Shown here: piece after piece, positions 37,708 through 44,550 of the stretch
How positions within the stretch are numbered: the first letter of the stretch is position 1
Layout of the letters: each line of letters starts with the position of its first letter
Source: Pseudomonas sp. StFLB209
GTDB taxonomy: Bacteria; Pseudomonadota; Gammaproteobacteria; Pseudomonadales; Pseudomonadaceae
DNA length: 64,000 bases
NCBI RefSeq assembly: GCF_000829415.1
Contig: NZ_AP014637.1
Span: forward strand, 973,501-1,037,500
Reading direction: 5' to 3'
Translations under genes and position numbers: made by a program
Notes under the pieces: model-generated
The model's input: only the letters and a program-made list of their open reading frames with translations
Databases searched by the model: none
Told to the model about the DNA's origin: nothing

Positions 37708-37784
37708 GGCTACATAGCTCAGTTGGTTAGAGCATAGCATTCATAATGCTGGGGTCCGGGGTTCAAGTCCCTGTGTAGCCACCA
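37708..37784 (+). tRNA. tRNA-Met (anticodon CAT)
   Basis: A 77-nt cloverleaf: acceptor GGCTACA/TGTAGCC, D-arm GCTC...GAGC, anticodon stem TAGCA/TGCTG with loop TTCATAA, T-arm CGGGG/CCCTG with TTCAAGT, and an encoded CCA end. The acceptor GGCTAC resembles elongator tRNA-Met (metT type) rather than the lysidine tRNA-Ile2, which also has CAT. Confidence 0.95.
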
Positions 37785-37794
37785 AGTTCACAAT

Positions 37795-37825
37795 AAAGCC
37801 CGCCTAGTGCGGGCTTTGTTGTTTC
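37795..37825 (+). terminator. Rho-independent terminator of tRNA-Met
   Basis: A nine-base stem AAAGCCCGC/GCGGGCTTT with a CTAGT loop, followed by GTTGTTT, begins ten bases after the tRNA CCA end. Confidence 0.88.
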
Positions 37826-37918
37826 TGGGGATCTGCAATCGCTCTTCCCCGCGCCCGCCCTGCCGTTTACGCTCATTCAAATAACGCCCTGCTCCATCGC
37901 TCAGGTAAAGGAATCCCT

Positions 37919-38647
37919 ATGCGCTGTGCTCTAGCTCTGACCTTGTTCTGCCTGCCCGCTGTCGCTTCTGCCGATTGCACCGCACAGCTGGCCGGTTGGG
38001 CGAAAAAGCTGCATCCCGATCTGACCTTCTCTGCCCAACATTCGGTGTGCAAGGCCTCTCCTGTCGATGCCAAGCGAACCCTGGCAGCCTTGGCGTTTGT
38101 TGAAAGCGGCGATGAGGAGGACGGCGCGACCTACGGGCTGGAGGTTCTCAGCGCTGTAGGTGGCCAGATCGAGCAGCACGTCTATGAAAGTGCGGCGATC
38201 AGTTCCGATGCAGTGCGCTTCGAAAGTCTGAGCCTGGACACTGCACGCTATCACCTGACACCTGAGCTGCGCGCATTTGGGGTGCGTGCCAGTTATGTCG
38301 GCTCATCACGTGTGAACCCGTTCTCCTCCACCGACCTGAGCCTGTATGTGCTCGACGGCGCCAAGCCGCGCAAGGTTCTGGACAAGCTGGAAGTACAACG
38401 TTCAGGCGGTGAGTGGGATGGCAACTGCCAGGGCGAGTTCTATGACATTACCAGCAGCCTGGCGATCGACAAGACGCTTAGCCATGGTTATGCGGGCCTG
38501 GCGGTGACGGAAAAGACGGTAGAGTCGCGCTCGTTCGCGAAGCACGATGATTGCAGTAACAGCGAGAGCAAGCCGGTGACCAAGAGGTACCTGGTGACCT
38601 ACGATGGCACCCACTATGTAGTGCCAGGCCAGGGCAAGCATCAGTGA
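37919..38647 (+). CDS. Exported hypothetical protein
   Basis: 242 residues with a clear signal peptide (MRCALALTLFCLPAVASA-DC). Four cysteines in the mature part (DCTAQ, SVCKA, GNCQG, HDDCS) suggest two disulfides in a periplasmic protein. AAAGGA precedes the ATG at seven bases. I do not recognise a catalytic domain; the C-terminal YLVTYDGTHYVV looks beta-rich. It stands alone between the tRNA and a DUF1652 gene. Confidence 0.85.
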   Translation: MRCALALTLFCLPAVASADCTAQLAGWAKKLHPDLTFSAQHSVCKASPVDAKRTLAALAFVESGDEEDGATYGLEVLSAVGGQIEQHVYESAAISSDAVRFESLSLDTARYHLTPELRAFGVRASYVGSSRVNPFSSTDLSLYVLDGAKPRKVLDKLEVQRSGGEWDGNCQGEFYDITSSLAIDKTLSHGYAGLAVTEKTVESRSFAKHDDCSNSESKPVTKRYLVTYDGTHYVVPGQGKHQ

Positions 38648-38808
38648 TGCAGAATGGGCCTGAGTGAAATCGGCAGCGCATCACATTTCTGACGTGTTGC
38701 CCGCAAACAGCCAGGGATGCGGGACGACATATCGACAGACTTGGACTAGATTGGTGAACGCTCTCCTATTTCCAAGCGCCCGGCACCCGCAGTGCCAAGG
38801 ATGCCCAG

Positions 38809-39072
38809 ATGCTGCTTTCCCATGCCGATCTGCGCCACATCATGGAAACCGCGTTCGTCCCGTCACTGTGCAAGTGCACCATCACTGCCGACGGGCTGAT
38901 GAGTCTCGAACTGAGCCATCCCAGAACCCAGGCTGAGGAATTCAGCCTGAGCGGCATTCCGGTCGCTCAGCTGGACACCGGACGCGCCATTGCATCGCTG
39001 GTGCTGGGCATCCGCGAAGAGGTCAGGTTGCGTCAGGTGGCCCGGCCGCTGCGAGCCATGCATCAGGCCTGA
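38809..39072 (+). CDS. DUF1652 protein
   Basis: 87 residues matching the Pseudomonas DUF1652 family: LRHIMETAFVPSLCKCTIT ... LSGIPVAQLDTGRAIASLVLGIREEVR. AAGGA sits seven bases before the ATG. Such genes are numerous and small, with no known function. Its last 50 bases overlap the end of the convergent NIPSNAP gene. Confidence 0.87.
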   Translation: MLLSHADLRHIMETAFVPSLCKCTITADGLMSLELSHPRTQAEEFSLSGIPVAQLDTGRAIASLVLGIREEVRLRQVARPLRAMHQA

Positions 39073-39406
39073 GTTCGCTCGGCCAGCGCGGCTGGTCGTA
39101 CCAGTCGAGCAGCGGGCGCATAAAACTGCGCTCGTAACTGATGATGAATTTTTTCTCGGTTGCCAGTTGCACGGCCTCGATGCATTCAGGGTCAGTGGCG
39201 GCCTGTTCGCGATAACGTTCGTAGTCGGCCAGGCTGGGGAAGCTGAACAGGCAGTAGGCGACGTTATTGGCACCTTCTGACGGCAGGAAGTAGCCGTGGT
39301 GCAGCCCTCCCATGCGCCCGACCAGATGAATCCAGCGACGGCAATAGGCTTCGAAATCGACCAGTTGATAAGGGTCAATGATGTAGCGGACGTGGCAGGT
39401 GATCAC
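39023..39406 (-). CDS. NIPSNAP-family protein
   Basis: ~127 residues of the NIPSNAP/dimeric alpha-beta barrel class: ITCHVRYIIDPYQLVDFEAYCRRWI-type start and a FSFPSLADYERYREQA middle. The GTG at 39406 is chosen over the ATG at 39439 because AGGAA precedes it at proper spacing and family members start with the beta strand ITCHVRY. Function is unknown; relatives form ferredoxin-like dimers. Its 3' end overlaps the DUF1652 gene tail to tail. Confidence 0.85.
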   Translation of the reverse strand: MITCHVRYIIDPYQLVDFEAYCRRWIHLVGRMGGLHHGYFLPSEGANNVAYCLFSFPSLADYERYREQAATDPECIEAVQLATEKKFIISYERSFMRPLLDWYDQPRWPSELRPDAWLAAAGPPDAT

Positions 39407-39475
39407 TGGATCATTCCTTTGAAAAAACCGGGGCGCCATTCTAACCCGGCGTTCAGCCCACTCTTCTTGAGTTAC

Positions 39476-39691
39476 TCAGAAGACAAACTGATTGAGCGCT
39501 GCAAGCCCACCGACTATCCAGACCGCCGCGCCCAACGCGGTGACCCATTCCGAGCTCGGCTTGCCTGATAACCATGACTCACGAGGTGACCATTGACCCA
39601 GCGTTATCAGTTTGAGCAACAGCCAGCCAGCGGGATAGAAAAGACAACGCAGGACAAACTCAACAATGAGTTCCAGCAATGCGTCCAGCAT
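39476..39691 (-). CDS. Small membrane protein
   Basis: 71 residues with two hydrophobic stretches, LLELIVEFVLRCLFYPAGW and ALGAAVWIVGGLAALNQF, so it is probably an inner-membrane hairpin protein. The ATG at 39691 has GGGAG nine bases upstream. The family is unknown to me; similar short proteins with a GQWSPRESW-like loop occur in Pseudomonas. Confidence 0.7.
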   Translation of the reverse strand: MLDALLELIVEFVLRCLFYPAGWLLLKLITLGQWSPRESWLSGKPSSEWVTALGAAVWIVGGLAALNQFVF

Positions 39692-39856
39692 CAAAACTAC
39701 TCCCTGATAGAGGCCATCGAAAATGGCCGCATGATCTTATCAGGTCACAGACCGTCATAAATCACCTGCAATTACCCTAATGGCCAGTATCGCCTTGCAA
39801 GGTGCGCGGCTGGCAAAGTGAAGGCCTTTTTTCAGGCCCCCAAGGAACACCACCCA

Positions 39857-40678
39857 ATGCTGACCCTGAACATCGGCCCTCTGGCACTGGCCATGCAGCA
39901 TGTGCTGATCATTGGCAGCCTGCTGCTGGCGAGCCTGACCGGCTGGCGTGTGGGCCGCCGTCAGGGGCTTAACCCGGAGAAGCAACTGTTTGGCCTGCTG
40001 ATTACGGCATTGCTGGCGGCTCGTCTGGCCTTCGTGGCGGTGTATTTCCAGCATTACCGAGACCAGCTCTGGGGAATTGTCGATATCCGTGACGGCGGCT
40101 TTATCGCTGAGGCGGGGCTGTTGGCTGCGCTGCTTATGGGCGCCTGGAAGCTGTATAAAAACCCGCCGCTGCGCAAGCCGTTGGGCATAGCGATGATGGT
40201 CGGTTTATTCGCCTGGGGTGCGGGTAATCTTGTCTTGCACTGGCAGGAACGAGAATCACGCCTGCCTGATCTGGCGTTGGTCGAGCTGGACGGCAAGCCG
40301 GTCAACCTGCAGGCGTATCGTGGCACGCCGCTGGTCATCAATTTGTGGGCAACCTGGTGCCCGCCGTGCAGGCGCGAGATGCCGGTGCTGATGAAAGCCC
40401 AGGCCGAACATCCGCAGATGACCTTCCTGTTCGTCAATCAGGGTGAAACAACGGATGAGATCCAGCGCTTCATGCAGTCCCAAGGGCTGGAGTTGAGCAA
40501 TGTACTGCTCGACCGACACAACCAACTCGGCAAGCTGGCCGGCTCCATGGCCTTGCCAACCACCTTGTACTTCGACAGTGAGGGTCGGCAGGTCGGCAAT
40601 CACTTGGGTGAGCTGTCGCAGGCCAGCCTGGCGCGGGCCTTGAAAAGCCTGCAAAACAGTGAGGAGTCAGGCCAGTGA
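39857..40678 (+). CDS. TlpA-like thiol:disulfide oxidoreductase with membrane-spanning N-terminal domain
   Basis: 273 residues. The first ~125 form three or four membrane helices with an Lgt-like look (HVLIIGSLLLASLTGWRVGRRQGL ... GFIAEAGLLAAL). The C-terminal ~145 residues are a thioredoxin fold with WATWCPPCRREMP and the cis-Pro loop MALPTTLYF, so the redox domain faces the periplasm. The ATG at 39857 is chosen from the AAGGAA and the membrane-helix start; an upstream ATG at 39818 adds an unlikely tail. No cytochrome c maturation or DsbD gene is nearby. Confidence 0.88.
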   Translation: MLTLNIGPLALAMQHVLIIGSLLLASLTGWRVGRRQGLNPEKQLFGLLITALLAARLAFVAVYFQHYRDQLWGIVDIRDGGFIAEAGLLAALLMGAWKLYKNPPLRKPLGIAMMVGLFAWGAGNLVLHWQERESRLPDLALVELDGKPVNLQAYRGTPLVINLWATWCPPCRREMPVLMKAQAEHPQMTFLFVNQGETTDEIQRFMQSQGLELSNVLLDRHNQLGKLAGSMALPTTLYFDSEGRQVGNHLGELSQASLARALKSLQNSEESGQ

Positions 40679-40683
40679 AGCGG

Positions 40684-40712
40684 TTGCCATCCTCTTACGG
40701 ATTGACTAGTCT
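40684..40712 (+). promoter_or_regulatory. Candidate promoter for the threonine leader
   Basis: TTGCCA and TAGTCT are 17 bases apart, six bases after the TlpA stop. The predicted start site falls at or just before the leader ATG at 40720, which also lacks a Shine-Dalgarno sequence, so the leader may be translated from a leaderless message. Confidence 0.4.
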
Positions 40713-40719
40713 CGCCCCC

Positions 40720-40791
40720 ATGATCATTTTCGCGCTGACCTCGACCACCACTACCACGACCGCCCATGGCGGGTCGCGTGCGGTGTCGTGA
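40720..40791 (+). CDS. Putative threonine-rich attenuator leader peptide
   Basis: A 23-codon frame (ATG at 40720, TGA at 40789) with seven threonine codons, six of them consecutive (40744-40761). This is the layout of thrL-type leader peptides, where scarce charged tRNA-Thr stalls the ribosome. Directly after the Thr run come complementary segments and a terminator. No Shine-Dalgarno is evident. The downstream gene is an isochorismatase-fold hydrolase, not a threonine biosynthesis gene. Translation is not proven. Confidence 0.6.
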   Translation: MIIFALTSTTTTTTAHGGSRAVS

Positions 40792-40812
40792 GTAACTGAA
40801 GCACGATCCCCC

Positions 40813-40847
40813 AAGGCCCCGCCAGCGATGGACGGGGCCTTTTTATT
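40813..40847 (+). terminator. Terminator/attenuator with alternative antiterminator pairing
   Basis: AAGGCCCCG/CGGGGCCTT (nine pairs) is followed by TTTTATT. The upstream TGGCGGG (40767-40773) can pair with CCCGCCA (40818-40824) and would break the terminator. That same upstream segment can instead pair with CCGCC at 40760-40764, which overlaps the last Thr codon. This is the 1:2, 2:3, 3:4 arrangement of a classical attenuator. As a simple terminator it could also serve the TlpA gene. Confidence 0.75.
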
Positions 40848-40884
40848 GCCCGTGTCGCTGGCTTTTCAAGCAAGGAGAAGCGAC

Positions 40885-41406
40885 ATGCACGCACTATTGG
40901 TTCTGGATATGCAGGTCGGGCTGTTCCATGGCCCGGACACGCCTTGGCAAGCCGAGCGGCTGCTCAATACGGTCAATGAATTGCTGGGCAAGGCCCAGGC
41001 AGCGGGAGCACCGGTGTTCCTGGCCCGTCACGTCGGCCCGTCTGGCTCGCCCATCGAACCGGGCAGCAACCTGACCCGCCTGATCGATGAACTGCATCTG
41101 AGCGGCAACGAGCATATTTTCGAGAAAACCCGCCCCAGCGCGTTTGCCGGCACTGATCTGGTTGAACGCCTGCACGCGGCAGGCACAAAAAGCCTGGTGA
41201 TCGTCGGCCTGAAGACTCAGTACTGCGTGGACAGCACCTGCCGCGCCGCACGCGAGCTGGGCTTCGATGCGGTGCTTATCGAAGACGGCCATAGCTGCTC
41301 TGACACGCCAGCTCTCAAGGCCGAACATATTGTTGCCCACCATAATGCGACCCTCGCCGGGCCGTTTTGCCGAGTGGTGCATTCACAGGACTGGCAGTTC
41401 GATTGA
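40885..41406 (+). CDS. Cysteine hydrolase, isochorismatase family
   Basis: A 173-residue isochorismatase-fold amidohydrolase with the full triad: Asp8 (VLDMQ), Lys81 (FEKTRPSAF) and Cys114 (TQYCVDST). Relatives cleave amides or ureides such as nicotinamide, N-carbamoyl compounds or oxamate. The ATG at 40885 follows AAGGAG; an earlier in-frame ATG lies inside the terminator. It begins 38 bases after the attenuator-like terminator and may be under its control. Confidence 0.9.
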   Translation: MHALLVLDMQVGLFHGPDTPWQAERLLNTVNELLGKAQAAGAPVFLARHVGPSGSPIEPGSNLTRLIDELHLSGNEHIFEKTRPSAFAGTDLVERLHAAGTKSLVIVGLKTQYCVDSTCRAARELGFDAVLIEDGHSCSDTPALKAEHIVAHHNATLAGPFCRVVHSQDWQFD

Positions 41407-41542
41407 GCTACGATTGTCTCCTTCAGAGTGACAGTAAAACGCTTTTCAGCCGATTTATCCCATCCCGGTAAATCCTTAATCTGTGTCCAAGTTGAACGCA
41501 ACGCCACTTACCCCACAACTTCTCAGATAAAGGATCTACCCC

Positions 41543-42169
41543 ATGGCCAACTTCACCTACAACCGCCTGAACAAAGACGACGCCGCTGTACTGCTGATCG
41601 ACCACCAGACCGGCCTCATTTCGCTGGTGCAGGACTTCTCGCCCAACGAGTTCAAGAACAACGTGCTGGCGCTGGGTGACCTGGCCAAATTCTTCGAGCT
41701 GCCAACCATCCTCACCACCAGCTTCGAGCAAGGCCCCAACGGCCCGCTGGTGCCGGAGCTCAAAGAGCAGTTCCCGGATGCGCCGTACATCGCCCGCCCT
41801 GGCCAGATCAACGCTTGGGACAACGAAGACTTCGTCAAGGCGATCAAGGCCACCGGCCGCAAGCAACTGATCATCGCCGGTGTCGTCACCGACGTGTGCG
41901 TGACCTTCCCGGTGCTGTCGGCCCTGGAAGAAGGTTTTGAAGTGTTCGTGGTGACCGATGCTTCCGGCACCTTCAATGAAACCGTGCAACAGGCCGCGTG
42001 GAACCGTATGAGCCAGGCTGGCGCCCAACTGATGAACTGGTTCTCGGTGGCGTGTGAGCTGCACCGCGACTGGCGCAACGATATCGAAGGCTTGGGCAAC
42101 CTGCTGAGCCAGCGCATTCCCAACTACCGCAACCTGATGAACAGCTATGCAGCGCTGGCTTCGCACTGA
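41543..42169 (+). CDS. ycaC: YcaC-type isochorismatase-family hydrolase
   Basis: 208 residues, close to E. coli YcaC over its whole length (AAVLLIDHQTGL, NNVLALGDLAKFFELPTILT, IARPGQINAWDNEDFVKA, SQAGAQLMNWFSVACELHRDWR). Asp20 and Cys119 (VVTDVCVTF) are the catalytic positions. YcaC forms octameric rings; its substrate is still not known. AAGGA precedes the ATG. It lies 136 bases after another isochorismatase-fold gene, but the two are not close relatives. Confidence 0.92.
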   Translation: MANFTYNRLNKDDAAVLLIDHQTGLISLVQDFSPNEFKNNVLALGDLAKFFELPTILTTSFEQGPNGPLVPELKEQFPDAPYIARPGQINAWDNEDFVKAIKATGRKQLIIAGVVTDVCVTFPVLSALEEGFEVFVVTDASGTFNETVQQAAWNRMSQAGAQLMNWFSVACELHRDWRNDIEGLGNLLSQRIPNYRNLMNSYAALASH

Positions 42170-42184
42170 TTGACGCAATACCCG

Positions 42185-42262
42185 GTAGGAGCGGCTTCAG
42201 CCGCGAACGCTTCAGCAGCGAAGCTTTAACCACGAAAGATTCGCGGCTGAAGCCGCTCCTAC
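42185..42262. repeat. REP pair (inverted)
   Basis: GTAGGAGCGGCTTCAGCCGC and its inverted copy are about 32 bases apart, between the convergent ycaC and receiver genes, where a bidirectional transcript end is expected. The spacer holds degenerate REP remnants. Confidence 0.9.
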
Positions 42263-42294
42263 GAGGTTCCGTGCTTAGCGCAGGATACGACCGG

Positions 42295-42654
42295 TTACTC
42301 GTTGAGCAGCTTTTTCACGCTCTCGACCATGGCTTCGATTTCGAACGGTTTTTCAAAGACCTTGGTGAACAGCTCAGGCCTGGCCGAGCCCAGGTGTGCC
42401 TGGGCGCCACTCATCAAGACAATGGGAATGGTGGAAAACTGAGGGTTTTCCCGCACGGCAGCGGCGAACTCCATGCCGTTCATGCCCGGCATCATGTAGT
42501 CGGTGATAATCAGGCCCGGTCTTTCCCGGTCCAGGATCGTCAGCGCCTTTTGCGCAGTGCCCGCGGTGACAGTCAGAAAGCCCTCATCCTCCAGCGCGAA
42601 GCTCAGGATCTCAGCGATCAGGTACTCATCATCGACAATCAGAATCGTGGTCAT
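42295..42654 (-). CDS. Stand-alone response regulator receiver
   Basis: A 119-residue CheY-like receiver with no output domain. Acidic pocket residues Asp8/Asp9, phospho-acceptor Asp52 (LIITDYMMPG), Ser82 (MSG) and Lys102 (EKPFE) are present. It starts 24 bases after the KaiC-like ATPase gene on the same strand, so the two are likely one operon. No histidine kinase gene is adjacent. Confidence 0.93.
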   Translation of the reverse strand: MTTILIVDDEYLIAEILSFALEDEGFLTVTAGTAQKALTILDRERPGLIITDYMMPGMNGMEFAAAVRENPQFSTIPIVLMSGAQAHLGSARPELFTKVFEKPFEIEAMVESVKKLLNE

Positions 42655-42678
42655 AGCGCGCCCACCCTGCTCAATGAG

Positions 42679-44124
42679 TCATGGGCGAGATGACGGTTGT
42701 GAATCTGCACCGTTGTCGTCGTTGAATACATGAGAAAAAGCCTTGCGAACGTCTATGCCCTGATTACCTATCACCAGCTCGAGAAGCGCAGGATCATAAG
42801 CACTGTCCCTAACTTTAAGGATGGACAGGTGCCGTTTAAGTTCAGAGTCTGATTCTGCGAATCTGACCAGCAGCAGGTTATCGACAATTCCGGACAAATC
42901 CGAAGCCGGGGCATCGACCACTTCACCCAGGATACTGCGCACCTCCCAGGAAGCGATCACGGTGACGTTGCGGCTGCGCAGCTCTCCCATCAACGCCGTG
43001 TACAGATCGAGAATCCGCGATCGGTCTGCTGCCGTTCTGGCCATGCCACCAAGGCTGTCGATGAACACCCGGCGGATGGATTTCTGCTCGACCAAGCGCA
43101 GCAGTTCGAGGGCCAGTTTGTCGATCTTTTCCGTGGTGACCGAACGCCAGAGCAGTGTCAGTGCACCCTCAGCCTCCAGCGACGCGAAATCACGTCCCAG
43201 CGCTTTGGCTTTCAGCCGCAGGCGCTGGGGAGACTCGTAGAAACCGAAGTGCAGCCCCGGCTCTGCTACCGTGGACTCGGCCAGGAAGTTGATGCCTATA
43301 GACGTCTTGCCCGAGCCGGAAGGCCCCATGATCAGCGAGACCGAGGAGGACACCAGACCACCGCCGATGAGCGGGTCAAGCGAAGCCAGGCCACTGGGCA
43401 CCAGCCCCAGCGTGTCGCTGTCACGCATGGCTGAATGAGTCACGGTGCTCTCAAGGCGCGGATAGACCACCAGGCCGTCATCGGTGATCTCGCACTCATG
43501 ATCGCCGGCCAATGCCGCACTGCCGCGGGTTTTGCGCATCTTGATGCGGCGTACCAGCCGTGAGCCGAGCTGTTCTTCACCCAGTTCCAGCACGCCATCG
43601 ACCATGGTGTGCTCCGGGCTGCCGTCGTCGAGTTGCGAGCTGGTCAGGAAGAATACCGTGCAGCCGGCAAAGGCGGCATGGCCCTGCAATTCGGAAATGA
43701 AACGCTTGGTATTGAGCGGCGAGTCGGCCTTGGAGCGGGCGTTGAGCAGGCCGTCGAGAATCATCACTGTCGATTTTTGCCGCGAGATTTCCCGCCGCAG
43801 CAGCTTCACGACTTCATCCAGACCTTCGTTTTCCATGGTGTCGAAGGCGCTGATGAACTGGATCTCTTCGCCGATCCGGTCTTTGTCGAAAAAGCTTAGG
43901 GTCGAAAGGAACTGGAACAAACGTTCATGAGGTTCGGCCAGCAGGGTCGCGAACAACACGCGCCCGCCGTCGCGCACGTGGTTGAAGCCAATCTGATTGG
44001 CCAGGATCGTCTTGCCCGATCCGGGGCGCCCCTGAATGATGTAGGAGGATCCTGAAACGAAGCCTCCCTTCAGCAGCTCATCAAGCCCTTCAATTCCGCT
44101 CTGAAGGCGTTTTAGCTGGTTCAA
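42679..44124 (-). CDS. KaiC-like double-domain RecA-family ATPase
   Basis: 481 residues with two KaiC domains in tandem. The first has Walker A GRPGSGKT at 32-39 and Walker B ending Asp124; the second has Walker A GPSGSGKT at 267-274 and Walker B at RRVFIDSL (Asp356). It lacks the second catalytic Glu of cyanobacterial KaiC (AEPHERL and YESPQRL in place of EE pairs). The start is a TTG at 44124 with GGGAG nine to ten bases upstream; no ATG or GTG fits in frame after the preceding stop. KaiA and KaiB are absent. A signalling role with the receiver encoded next is likely. Confidence 0.88.
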   Translation of the reverse strand: MNQLKRLQSGIEGLDELLKGGFVSGSSYIIQGRPGSGKTILANQIGFNHVRDGGRVLFATLLAEPHERLFQFLSTLSFFDKDRIGEEIQFISAFDTMENEGLDEVVKLLRREISRQKSTVMILDGLLNARSKADSPLNTKRFISELQGHAAFAGCTVFFLTSSQLDDGSPEHTMVDGVLELGEEQLGSRLVRRIKMRKTRGSAALAGDHECEITDDGLVVYPRLESTVTHSAMRDSDTLGLVPSGLASLDPLIGGGLVSSSVSLIMGPSGSGKTSIGINFLAESTVAEPGLHFGFYESPQRLRLKAKALGRDFASLEAEGALTLLWRSVTTEKIDKLALELLRLVEQKSIRRVFIDSLGGMARTAADRSRILDLYTALMGELRSRNVTVIASWEVRSILGEVVDAPASDLSGIVDNLLLVRFAESDSELKRHLSILKVRDSAYDPALLELVIGNQGIDVRKAFSHVFNDDNGADSQPSSRP

Positions 44125-44550
44125 GATCTCTTTCTCCCGGTATTCGGCAACGCCGGCATGCTCGTTCAGAACACGCTCAAGTGACGCATTCTGGCTCTGT
44201 TATAAAAGCTTCTCAACCCTGAGCTCTTGTGATCTTTCAAGTCCGTGGTCGCGAACGACCTTTGATCTGGACAACAAACCAATTGAAAAGATCTTGAACG
44301 GTTACAGAAAATCCTTGTCGGGCCACGACTCAGAGTGACAGGGCACTTTAACGAGCACTGCTCGATGGCTGGCGGTCTGAACCGTCTTCACCCGGCGAAA
44401 TAGCTCAATGCCATCAAGCAATTATTGGAGGCTGTCATGCACGGGCGGTAGGATAAGCCCTGGCAGCCATTAGTCAGCCGGTCATTTTTGACCGCAGGTC
44501 TTCAGGGAAAGGGGGCACTGTCATTTTTCAACCGGTTTTCAGGTGTCCCC
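44125..44550. promoter_or_regulatory. Divergent control region, KaiC-like / GGDEF genes
   Basis: 426 bases without a recognisable gene. The middle is AT-richer (for example around 44240-44320) and should hold both promoters, but no strong sigma-70 pair or known operator was assigned. Confidence 0.4.

Noticed and set aside
37708..37784. tRNA-Ile2 (CAT with lysidine)
   Set aside because: The acceptor and anticodon stems resemble elongator tRNA-Met; Ile2 tRNAs usually start GGCCCC.
42679..44124. A circadian clock
   Set aside because: KaiA and KaiB are absent and paired catalytic glutamates are not kept; KaiC-like ATPases are widespread outside clocks.
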